NCBI RefSeq assembly: GCF_009834805.1
Contig: NZ_WVHO01000010.1
Coordinates: forward strand, 62,001-126,000
Direction of reading: 5' to 3'
DNA: 64,000 bases
Origin: Saccharibacter sp. 17.LH.SD
GTDB lineage: Bacteria; Pseudomonadota; Alphaproteobacteria; Acetobacterales; Acetobacteraceae
Shown here: in pieces, positions 7,981 through 15,776 of the stretch
How positions within the stretch are numbered: position 1 is the stretch's first letter
Layout of the letters: every line of letters begins with the position of its first letter
The notes under the pieces: generated by a model
Seen by the model: only the letters and a program-made list of their open reading frames with translations
Told to the model about the DNA's origin: nothing
The model's database searches: none
Program-made: the position numbers and the translations under genes

Positions 7981-9144
7981 TTATTGTACCTCAATGCTCG
8001 CAAGGTTAATGGACTGGACAGACTGTCCATCGGTGTACCAAAAGCGGCATGGCGGGCTGCCGCGCTTTACGCGTGTGGCTGCAGGAGTTGCAGAAGCGTT
8101 AGGCTGGAAATACCAACCACGGGACTGCACCGTGCTGCTGATGGAAGACCCAGCCGTGCTATCAATCTGCTGCTGCTGTGCTTCTGTAAGCGTCACACCG
8201 GCACGAATAGCCCCAAAATTAACCGCCTGATTGATCGTATCCTGCACAGAAGCCGAGATCAGCGCATCACCCTGCGTGTTGTAGGGGATCTGCCCGACAC
8301 TGAGCAGAAGATTAATCAAATCAGCTTGGAAAGACGCATTCAGCCAAATCTGGTTAATATAGCTATCCGCCCAGAGGAACTGACCTGATACAGAGCCATC
8401 TTCAAGGAACTGGAAAGACCCTAGACCATTGGCATAAGCCCCATAGAAGGAATACCCCTTTTTCTGAAGCGTATCCGCATCCTGCGCATTGGAAACCGAT
8501 GGTGTAATCAAACCATTCTGGCGTCCTGCCAACGTGGTGCGACCATTCGTGGCATCAAAGTCCAGAGAAGCCATCCATCCCAAGCACAGAGCAGAGACGA
8601 GCGGGTCTTTATAAACAAGGGTTGTCCCCTCTAAAGACTGCGCCTTGAGCCATGTCCCAAAGCTCGCATTATTCTCAGCGGTTAATGCCTGCTCGTCCGT
8701 ATCCCATGGCACATACCAATAACGGTCAGCCTGGGCGCCCGTCCATTGCGCAAGAACTTGTTTCTGCGAGAATGAAGGCTCAAATGATGTCGTAATCCCA
8801 ACAAAATCCTGCACTTTGTTGATGACATCATTCATATAAGCAGCCATGTCTGCTTCACTCTCGGCACTAATGCCGGCGAAATAAAGCTTTGATGGTGTCT
8901 GGAGTGACCCACGATAACTGCTGAAATAAACAGCCGCCATCTGTGCTTCCACGCTCGCAGGCGTAAAAGCTTTTGCAACATCACTGCTCGATGTAAAAGA
9001 CTGAAAAGAACGATCCGCAATAACAGATGTATTATTAGTGACGATCAGGCCATTAATAAACGAAACCCCGCCAGCAGCTTCAAGTGCAGACGGGGTCACT
9101 TTGACCAGACGTGAAATGGGGATAGACCCCTGAAAAGTACTCAT
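7981..9144 (-). CDS. Contractile tail sheath protein (DUF3383 family)
   Basis: A 387-residue protein resembling the DUF3383 family, the sheath-like proteins of KPP10-type contractile phages. The N-terminus ISRLVKVTPSALEAAGGVSF followed by INGLIVTNN is typical of the family start. The middle holds a domain with PSKLYFAGIS and AYMNDVINKV, and the C-terminal part contains the conserved region around SVQDTINQAVNFGAIRAG. It overlaps the upstream neck gene by four bases and is 2 bp from the tube gene. The sheath would surround the tube and drive contraction. Confidence 0.75.
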   Translation of the reverse strand: MSTFQGSIPISRLVKVTPSALEAAGGVSFINGLIVTNNTSVIADRSFQSFTSSSDVAKAFTPASVEAQMAAVYFSSYRGSLQTPSKLYFAGISAESEADMAAYMNDVINKVQDFVGITTSFEPSFSQKQVLAQWTGAQADRYWYVPWDTDEQALTAENNASFGTWLKAQSLEGTTLVYKDPLVSALCLGWMASLDFDATNGRTTLAGRQNGLITPSVSNAQDADTLQKKGYSFYGAYANGLGSFQFLEDGSVSGQFLWADSYINQIWLNASFQADLINLLLSVGQIPYNTQGDALISASVQDTINQAVNFGAIRAGVTLTEAQQQQIDSTAGSSISSTVQSRGWYFQPNASATPAATRVKRGSPPCRFWYTDGQSVQSINLASIEVQ

Positions 9145-9725
9145 GATTGAGGTTCCGTTGTAGAGGTAACGATATCGGTTTTAATGACAGATTTCGCGGG
9201 AATATTCAGTTCAATGGCGCTTTCTACTGGCCGTATGATCTGAGTATTGACATTAAGCATAAGGTCTATTGACCAAATATTTTCGTCATTCTGCTTTGCT
9301 GTCATCACGGCATTTTGACGGGGGTTGGTTCCATAAAGCGGCGCTGTTTGGGGGAGCGCCCTTCTAAAAAACGTCACCGCGTCATCATCACACCAGACGG
9401 TATTGAGCTGCACCGCAGCATCTCCCGCACCGGCGCCGAAAAGCGTGATCTGTATCCCCATAATAAGCGGTTGAATAATCGTAACCGTTTGTTTGCCGTA
9501 CTCGTAAGCGTTGGTCGCTGTGCGTTCACGTGTCACCACTTTTACTGTCGCAAAAGGTGGTTCCGGAGATGACTCATCACCATGCGGATCTTGCTCAAGA
9601 GCCCAGCCAGAGGGAAGGGTGTCCATAAGCCAATCCCGCATCACCGCCAAAATTTGGGGCTCTGTCGGGGTTAGAAAAAGTGTGGATGTTGTTCGAGTGG
9701 CGGTGTTTATATCATTTTGCGCCAT
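9141..9725 (-). CDS. Phage neck/tail terminator protein (gp12-like)
   Basis: A 194-residue protein at the head of the tail operon. It resembles neck/terminator proteins that cap the proximal end of the tail (LIC_12616/gp12-like). A helix-rich start (PTEPQILAVMRDWLMDTLPS) is followed by beta segments (TVTIIQPLIMGIQITLFGAG) and a C-terminal region with NVNTQIIRPVESAIELN. Its stop overlaps the sheath start by four bases. Head-completion and capsid genes, which normally precede it, are absent upstream. Confidence 0.6.
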   Translation of the reverse strand: MAQNDINTATRTTSTLFLTPTEPQILAVMRDWLMDTLPSGWALEQDPHGDESSPEPPFATVKVVTRERTATNAYEYGKQTVTIIQPLIMGIQITLFGAGAGDAAVQLNTVWCDDDAVTFFRRALPQTAPLYGTNPRQNAVMTAKQNDENIWSIDLMLNVNTQIIRPVESAIELNIPAKSVIKTDIVTSTTEPQS

Positions 9726-10427
9726 TGGCCATTTCCCATTTCTAGTATGTCTCTGTGCGTCAGGCCGTTTTTGTTTTGTGGCAAACCAAGGCCGCCGTCA
9801 TGCTGTGCTAAGCACAACAGGGGTCTAAAATTGCTCTTAAATCACAGGGGGAGGGTGAAGGGCTTTTCCATCCAAAGCACATATTTTACCGCATGCCGGC
9901 ATGTAAGGAGCCGCGTCGTCACGTGAATGACAAACACACAACACCCGAACGTTACGATCGGCGCCCGAGGCAAACCATAGTGGGCTTGGGAAGTTCTTTG
10001 ATATAATCGGAGGGAAGAAGAACAGAGAAGGGGGGAGGGGGGAGCGCCTCAATCTCACACTCTGTGCAGAAAGCCGCTTTCACGAGCAATGCATAGAACA
10101 ACCGACTATATTTTTATAAGACCATAGATGTGGCACACATGCAAGTTCTTTTTTTATCAATATCGCAATTTTAAAAATAAATCTCCTCGCACCCATTGTA
10201 CAACACTCATCCTTCATTGGTGGTTAATTGATGGTTATTAAATAGAGACAGGACATTCTGTCACTTTGACATGACAGCGTGTCTTCATGACATGACAGAC
10301 TGTCATGAATAAAAGAGAGAGAAACATAACAAAATCCCCCACCGTAATGTCACAATGGGGGAAATATGGCTGTCATATTCATCTAAGAATCGACGTCTCA
10401 CTCGACGCCCAATAGACGAGACGAAAC
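9726..10427. other. Gene-poor stretch upstream of the tail operon
   Basis: About 700 bp between the tail operon and the end of the large secreted-protein gene. It holds one doubtful 73-codon frame on the minus strand (9837-10058, with cysteines near its end) and a cluster of TGACATGACAG-like repeats at 10267-10307, including a perfect inverted repeat. No head genes, RNA gene or clear terminator is seen. Confidence 0.5.
10291..10307. promoter_or_regulatory. Perfect 17-bp inverted repeat, candidate operator
   Basis: CATGACAG-A-CTGTCATG is a perfect 8-bp inverted repeat around one base. A second TGACATGACAG copy lies at 10268-10277, and a CTGTC half-site precedes it at 10258-10262. The cluster is about 550 bp upstream of the tail operon in the direction of its transcription. 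It could bind a repressor; no regulator gene is adjacent. Confidence 0.4.
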
Positions 10428-12722
10428 TTACCGGGTTAGGGTGTTATTTTGGCTGTCCGTCCATAAGCCCGCATGGGCATGCCAATAGACTTCTGCGCCC
10501 TGTACATGGTTTACAACGCAATCAGAGCACCATAGATGCGCACCATCCGTTTCATTCGCTGTCGGTAACCATGCCAAAACATAGGAAGCCTGAGCCAAAG
10601 CACCACCGCCAGGCGTGTTGACTGTCGTACTCCAATTTCCATTTCCATCCGCATGGAGACCAGAAACGCGGTTAGACCCATTTGTTCCCTGTAGATCACC
10701 ACTAACAGTAATCTGCCCCGCTTCAAGATGACCTGGGGACCCTGCGTTCGTTGTTAAAAGGACTGTCCCTGGGTCTGTCCCCTGCATCATCGCCGCAGGA
10801 ACGCCCTTTTGCCGCGGCCAGAAAATGAAATTTTGCCCATTCCCTAAACCCGCACCGCCAGAAAGAAAGGCCGTTCCATTAAAGATAGTCTGCCCAGAGA
10901 AAATCGCTTGGTTGGAAAAATTGGCTTGATTAGAAAATGCCGTCTGGCCTGAAAAAGTAGTTTGTTGAGAGAACGTCGCTTGGCCCGTAATAGCCGTACT
11001 TCCATCTCCATGAACCGTCAGCCCACAATTATGCGCGTAGCCACAAATCGACAAACCACCATATTGCCCAGCATAGTTCCATTCTAGATCTGCCTGTTTA
11101 CTCCCCCCTGGTTGACCTGTGACCTGGGCTGGGCCATCAACCGTTGTGCCAAAATGAACGACCGCTTCTTTCCATCCCCAATTTCTTGGGTCACTACTGC
11201 CAATAAATTCATCCCACAAGACCGTCCGCATGGTGTTCAGCCCACGAACGGGCTGGTCCCATTCTTGTGATGTCTGCCCAACTGTTGAAGGATTAATGCC
11301 AGAAGCACCCGCAACAGGGACATATACCCCATCACCATCAATATCCCAGTTTCCCGGGCCACCATTAAGCATCAGATGATGTTTGATTACACCGCCAAGA
11401 AAGAGCTCATGGCTTGCATCAGTCAATCTGTCGGGCTGGTTCCCCGCATTCATATTAATCCCACTATAGAAAATAGAATGCGGTTTAATCGAGCCTGGAT
11501 TAATCACATTAAGGTCAATCTCAAGAGGGGTAATCTGATGGATCAAAGACCCTGCTTGATCTCCATATTGGTTCCCATCTATTTGCGCGAACCAGTTATG
11601 AGCAAACTGAGAGCCCGCGGCACCACCCCCTAGAAACACAACAGGCTTTCCATAATTGGAGTAATCATGGTCAAGCATCTCAGCCTCTGTCGATGGGGTT
11701 TGACCATTAGCCCCCGTACCACCTCCAGGAACATCCCACTCAATCACATGAATAGCCGTGTCACCTGCCTTGGGCGCATCACTGACATAGCCAGCAAATA
11801 ACCGTCGAGTAGGCAGACCATCACCATTCCCGATCCCCGGTGCGATAAGAGGACTGTTTGAGTTTGTCGTAATATACATATTGGGATGAATCTGTGATGC
11901 TTGGGCTTCCGTTAAAGGCGCAGCAAGATGCACAGCAGCATGATCCCCAATGAGTGGATTATGCCCGTTACTTTTGGCACTAAATGTAATCACACCGCCC
12001 TGGTTTGTGTGCGTAAAACCGGAAGCAAACATGACATTCCATGCGCCGTTTTGAGACGACACCGACGTGACAGGCACATCCTGCAAGACGACGATATTAT
12101 TCCCATGTTCATCTCGATACGATGCTGTCGCGGTATAGGTGTAATGAGCAGTATCAAACACAACAGGCCCACCAATATGAAGGCGGTTTTGCCCTTGTGC
12201 CACAGAGGAATATCCAGTGCTATTCGTATAAGTAGCAGGGGGCGTATAGCCTTTTACATCCAGAATAAGACGTGCTCTCGTATTGCCATACAAGGTGCAG
12301 TTTGCAACGGTGTCAAACCCGCCCACATTCACCACACCAGGTGCTCCGCTCCATGGGTTTCCTTCAGAAACAGGGTTCTGTTGAGTGTAAGTTGACCCTG
12401 TATTTACGGCCAAACCACACCCGGTATTATAAGGACCGTAAGGGTCTGTCTGAATGAGCAGCTGCCGCGGGATGACAGAACCATCAGCACGGGCTTTCCA
12501 CCCTCCCAAAAGGTCACTCTCATAGCCGCGATTGGGATCAAACCCTCCTGGGAAATTATTCGATAGAAAATCACCAAAAGCATCGGCCGAAATCAGAGCA
12601 CTTTTTGTTGTCACGCTTGGCACCACGACAGCACCGGCCGCAAACGTATTATCACCATAGAGGGAACCTACAAAAAAAGCCGTTCCCATGAGCAACATGT
12701 TCAAAAAATGATTTGAACGCAT
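10428..12722 (-). CDS. Large secreted fibre-like protein
   Basis: A 764-residue protein with an N-terminal Sec signal peptide (MRSNHFLNMLLMGTAFFVGS, cleavage probably after NTFAA). The body is rich in Gly, Asn, Thr and aromatic residues and has no recognised catalytic motif. Around residues 590-630 there is a short-period repeat of the type xFSxQ (TFSGQTAFSNQANFSNQAIF), suggestive of a beta-helical or triple-stranded fibre stem. The C-terminus contains HLWCSDCVVNH followed by YWHAHAGLWTD, which resembles ends of phage tail-fibre or surface proteins in this bacterial family, from memory only. It could be an exported adhesin or glycan-binding protein. Transcribed alone, toward the tail operon. 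Confidence 0.55.
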   Translation of the reverse strand: MRSNHFLNMLLMGTAFFVGSLYGDNTFAAGAVVVPSVTTKSALISADAFGDFLSNNFPGGFDPNRGYESDLLGGWKARADGSVIPRQLLIQTDPYGPYNTGCGLAVNTGSTYTQQNPVSEGNPWSGAPGVVNVGGFDTVANCTLYGNTRARLILDVKGYTPPATYTNSTGYSSVAQGQNRLHIGGPVVFDTAHYTYTATASYRDEHGNNIVVLQDVPVTSVSSQNGAWNVMFASGFTHTNQGGVITFSAKSNGHNPLIGDHAAVHLAAPLTEAQASQIHPNMYITTNSNSPLIAPGIGNGDGLPTRRLFAGYVSDAPKAGDTAIHVIEWDVPGGGTGANGQTPSTEAEMLDHDYSNYGKPVVFLGGGAAGSQFAHNWFAQIDGNQYGDQAGSLIHQITPLEIDLNVINPGSIKPHSIFYSGINMNAGNQPDRLTDASHELFLGGVIKHHLMLNGGPGNWDIDGDGVYVPVAGASGINPSTVGQTSQEWDQPVRGLNTMRTVLWDEFIGSSDPRNWGWKEAVVHFGTTVDGPAQVTGQPGGSKQADLEWNYAGQYGGLSICGYAHNCGLTVHGDGSTAITGQATFSQQTTFSGQTAFSNQANFSNQAIFSGQTIFNGTAFLSGGAGLGNGQNFIFWPRQKGVPAAMMQGTDPGTVLLTTNAGSPGHLEAGQITVSGDLQGTNGSNRVSGLHADGNGNWSTTVNTPGGGALAQASYVLAWLPTANETDGAHLWCSDCVVNHVQGAEVYWHAHAGLWTDSQNNTLTR

Positions 12723-13082
12723 ATTTTTTCTCCAAAATAATCACAAAATCTAAAAATTTATACTTTGTAAGCTTACAATTATAATTTATTTATTTCTTGA
12801 TCGATACATAATAAATATAATATCAAATAACATTTTTGTGATTATTTTAATAAAAACATAAATGGAATTAACATTACATACCTAAATATATCAGGTAATT
12901 ACATTGGAACTGAGAAAATTTGTTGCTATTTCTTCCTAATACCAGTAAGGCCCCCTATAACTTTTTCTCACCCAATAATTAAGAGTGAAACGCTTTATGT
13001 ACTTGCCTACAAATTCATATAACGGCTAGGATACGAGTGGGTAACAGCAAGAATCTCCACTTTTATAAGGGGGAACAAGGGA
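12723..13082. other. AT-rich intergenic region
   Basis: About 360 bp of AT-rich DNA upstream of the secreted fibre-like gene (minus) and of a short open frame at 13083 (plus). It probably contains promoters for both, but I see no convincing paired -35/-10 or operator. Confidence 0.4.
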
Positions 13083-13199
13083 ATGACCGGTAGATTTATC
13101 CATTATTGGCGTGAAAGACCCTCTCGTCTTGTTGCAGCTATAGCCATGCTGTCTATTGCAGCGTTGCTCGTTCAGTTGGTGCATGACGCCTCTGTATAA
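13083..13199 (+). CDS. 38-residue single-span membrane peptide
   Basis: A short open frame encodes MTGRFIHYWRERPSRLVAAI and then a hydrophobic stretch (AMLSIAALLVQLV) ending HDASV. The layout is a basic N-terminus followed by one membrane helix, typical of small inner-membrane proteins. GGGGGA and AAGGGA lie upstream of the ATG. The gene is convergent with the MFS gene whose stop is at 13224, 25 bp away. No family recognised. The protein-like residue order and the ribosome-binding sequence are the reasons to call it. Confidence 0.45.
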   Translation: MTGRFIHYWRERPSRLVAAIAMLSIAALLVQLVHDASV

Positions 13200-13223
13200 C
13201 GAGTGCACAGACAACCACCGCCG

Positions 13224-14555
13224 CTAATGACAATGTCCCTCAGAAGAAGGGATAGTGGGCCATGAGTGATGGAGGTCATCAATCACGAAGGCATGTTTAT
13301 GACGTTTGTTATGAGCGCCCTGTAGATGGGCGTGCCCCTCTGGCAAATCGTTATGATCATGGAAGAGGTCGATCGGGTCATAAGCAGGCCAGATGCGCCA
13401 CGCCATAAGCACAGACAAAGCGGCAATCCCTGCCAGTAAAAGGGCAGACTTCTCCAACCCGAGGGAGGCGCCCACGAACCCGGCTAATGGATAGGCGATG
13501 AGCCAACAAGCATGGGATAATGCAAATTGAGCCGCAAAGACAGCAGGCCGGTCCTCTGCGGTTGAAGAGCGCCGCAATAAACGCCCCGAAGGCGTTTGCG
13601 CGACGGAATAACCAACCCCAAACACGCACCATAGCGGCAAAAGCCACGTATATGATGATACCGTAACGGAAAGAAAAGCGCTTATTGTGAGCACACCGGC
13701 ACCCAATAACATCACATTACGGTCATGAAGACGGTCCAATAATCGCGGGAGGCCAAAAGCCGCGACCATGGAGCCAGCCCCAAAGAAAGCTAATGCCAGC
13801 GCCGTCGCACTTTGAGGTAGCCCAAACTGCCCTTGCACATAGATCACAGTATTGACCAGCACAATCGAAGATGCTGCCGCCACAGCGAGATCAATCGCGA
13901 GCAACCCACGCAAACGTGGCGTCGCCAGATAGAGTTTCATGCCGCGTGTCATACGCGTAGCGATGCTACGTGGCTTGCTGGGTTTAGGGCTTGGCAACGT
14001 CACGGACATAACGAGGAGGGCAGATCCAATAAACCCAATAGCCGTCCCCACAAACAACATATGAAAAGAAATAACCGTCAGCAAAAGCGCCGCTAAGAGC
14101 GGGCTCACGACACTTTCCATGTCATAGGCAACACGAGAGAGAGACAAGGCATCCGTATAATGTCGCTCATCGGGCAGAATATCAGGGATTGTTGCCTGAA
14201 ATGTTGGCGTAAAAGCCGCCGAAGCCGCTTGCAAGAGAAAGATGAGAACGTAAATTTCCCACACTTCTGTCACAAAAGGCAAACAGGCCGCCACACCGCA
14301 ACGTACAAGATCAAGTATGACCAACATGTTCCGGCGGGGAAAGCGCTCGGCAAACGCAGCTGCAAGAGGCGCCACACCCACATAAGCGAGCATTTTAATG
14401 GCTAATGCTGTCCCTAAAACCGCACCTGCATGATGTCCTGCCAGTTGATAAGCTAGAAGCCCAAGAGCAACCGTCGCCAATCCTGTCCCGATAAGCGCAA
14501 TAACTTGTGCACTAAAGAGATGCCGATAGGTTCGATGTTGCAGAACTGCGAGCAT
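13224..14555 (-). CDS. MFS efflux transporter with histidine-rich tail
   Basis: A 443-residue major facilitator with about 12 hydrophobic segments and the MFS loop motif near ERFPRRN. The C-terminal cytoplasmic tail is rich in histidine (LFHDHNDLPEGHAHLQGAHN, then KRHKHAF and DDLHH), like the tails of NreB-type nickel/cobalt efflux pumps. Metal export is therefore likely but not proven; the core also resembles the EntS/NreB group, which includes siderophore exporters. It is transcribed alone, 74 bp from a divergent small secreted-protein gene. No metal-responsive operator is recognised in that gap. Confidence 0.65.
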   Translation of the reverse strand: MLAVLQHRTYRHLFSAQVIALIGTGLATVALGLLAYQLAGHHAGAVLGTALAIKMLAYVGVAPLAAAFAERFPRRNMLVILDLVRCGVAACLPFVTEVWEIYVLIFLLQAASAAFTPTFQATIPDILPDERHYTDALSLSRVAYDMESVVSPLLAALLLTVISFHMLFVGTAIGFIGSALLVMSVTLPSPKPSKPRSIATRMTRGMKLYLATPRLRGLLAIDLAVAAASSIVLVNTVIYVQGQFGLPQSATALALAFFGAGSMVAAFGLPRLLDRLHDRNVMLLGAGVLTISAFLSVTVSSYTWLLPLWCVFGVGYSVAQTPSGRLLRRSSTAEDRPAVFAAQFALSHACWLIAYPLAGFVGASLGLEKSALLLAGIAALSVLMAWRIWPAYDPIDLFHDHNDLPEGHAHLQGAHNKRHKHAFVIDDLHHSWPTIPSSEGHCH

Positions 14556-14629
14556 TGCCCAATCTCCTTACGTCCCCTTGTCAGCCCCCTTCATAGCGCT
14601 CATTATGGGAGAAGTGGAGGGATTACATC

Positions 14630-14977
14630 ATGAAGAAAATATTTCTCGTCATGTCTACATTCATTCTTATAGCCGCGGGAAACGCCAGCGCGCAGGACAC
14701 GCACCCACAAAAAGCACCGCCGCCCTCAATCACGACCATCTCTGCTCAAAATGAGCACTATCTCCAACAAATGGGCCTGACTCCTACAACCGCCAATAAC
14801 GCTATGTGGGCCATACAGCATAAGCCACATTCACAATGCGCTTTTCTCGCAAAAACGCTTATTGGGGATTATACCATCAGCCATGTCGCCCCAGATCTCA
14901 TTGATCCGAATGATGATGGTGAGACGGTGCTTAGAATTGAAAAAAGCCATATGTGCGACCGTGCCAACCTTCAATAA
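14630..14977 (+). CDS. Small secreted homologue of the array proteins
   Basis: A 115-residue protein with a Sec signal peptide (MKKIFLVMSTFILIAAGNAS, cleavage near ASAQD). Its mature part contains LQQMGLTPTTANNAMWAI and, further on, a cysteine, an LIGDY segment and a final cysteine. This lines up with LRQMGLEARLAHNAIWAM, Cys and LLMDY in the 221-residue proteins at 974 and 2637, so it appears to be a shorter member of the same unnamed family. It sits between the MFS gene and the siderophore operon (stop 13 bp from the operon end, convergent). Function unknown. Confidence 0.65.
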   Translation: MKKIFLVMSTFILIAAGNASAQDTHPQKAPPPSITTISAQNEHYLQQMGLTPTTANNAMWAIQHKPHSQCAFLAKTLIGDYTISHVAPDLIDPNDDGETVLRIEKSHMCDRANLQ

Positions 14978-14990
14978 GGTTGGCACTCAC

Positions 14991-15776
14991 TCACAGTGAG
15001 GTGGACGAGGCCTCTTGTGTTAAAGAACTACGATGGGTTTTGAGAGCACGCACAAGAAGGCCACGATCCTCCCCCGCAAGAAGGAAAGGATGGTTGCGCT
15101 CAGCCCAATAATGACGTTGCGCTTGATCTCGTGGGTTGGCGATAAAGGGCACGCGTGCGGCATCGCACATATCAGCCATTTTTTGAATCATTCGGACAGT
15201 TTTGGGATGAAAAGGGTCCGGTCCTAATCCAAGATCAAGCGCGAGATCAACAGCACCTTCTAAAATAGCAGCAATTCCTGGAAGATCCACAATATCGGGA
15301 AGAAGATTATAGGCGTCTTGTGTCTCAATCATCACAATCAGGAAGGGGCGCTGATTAACACGTTCTACATAATCATTTAAAGGAAGTGCCCCAAACCTCG
15401 TCACACGTCCCCCTGTAATACCACGCGTCCCATGAGGGGGGAAATGCGTAGCTGCAAGCGCACGACGAACACTCGAGAGGTTACGGCATTGCGGGAGCAC
15501 AATAGCATCAGCACCATGATCAAGCAGCCGACCAATACGTTTCACATCGGCATCAGGAACACGCACCCAAGGTTCAATTCCTGCATGATGGCACAATTCT
15601 ATAGCCCGTGCGATATCGGTTTCTGTTTGGAGCGTATGTTCCATATCCAAAATAACATAGTCATACCCAGCCGCCGCCATCATCTCACATAGTAAAAGAG
15701 ACGGAACAGAATTTAATAGCCCTGTTATGGGAGAACCATCATAGGTTTCCTGCAAAACAGAGTGAGAAGACATCAT
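14991..15776 (-). CDS. SbnG-like citrate synthase (HpcH/HpaI aldolase family)
   Basis: A 261-residue protein with a close resemblance to staphylococcal SbnG, which makes citrate from oxaloacetate and acetyl-CoA for staphyloferrin B. Shared blocks are GLLNSVPSLLLCEMMAAAGY, ILDMEH, the GGRVTRFG active-site loop, ILEGAVDLALDLGLG and a C-terminal AGEDRGLLVRAL. It is the last gene of the siderophore operon, overlapping the decarboxylase gene by four bases. A dedicated citrate source would make siderophore production independent of the TCA cycle. Known vibrioferrin operons, as I remember them, do not include this gene. Confidence 0.8.
   Translation of the reverse strand: MMSSHSVLQETYDGSPITGLLNSVPSLLLCEMMAAAGYDYVILDMEHTLQTETDIARAIELCHHAGIEPWVRVPDADVKRIGRLLDHGADAIVLPQCRNLSSVRRALAATHFPPHGTRGITGGRVTRFGALPLNDYVERVNQRPFLIVMIETQDAYNLLPDIVDLPGIAAILEGAVDLALDLGLGPDPFHPKTVRMIQKMADMCDAARVPFIANPRDQAQRHYWAERNHPFLLAGEDRGLLVRALKTHRSSLTQEASSTSL

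Noticed and set aside
3315-9725. A type VI secretion or extracellular contractile-injection system
   Set aside because: The DUF3383-type sheath, tape measure, plug and terminator point to a phage tail; no TssB/C, ClpV or Afp-type baseplate genes are present.
9837-10058. A 73-codon minus-strand frame with several cysteines upstream of the tail operon
   Set aside because: It starts in a polypyrimidine/proline-rich stretch with no ribosome-binding site, and I recognise no family. Possible relic only.
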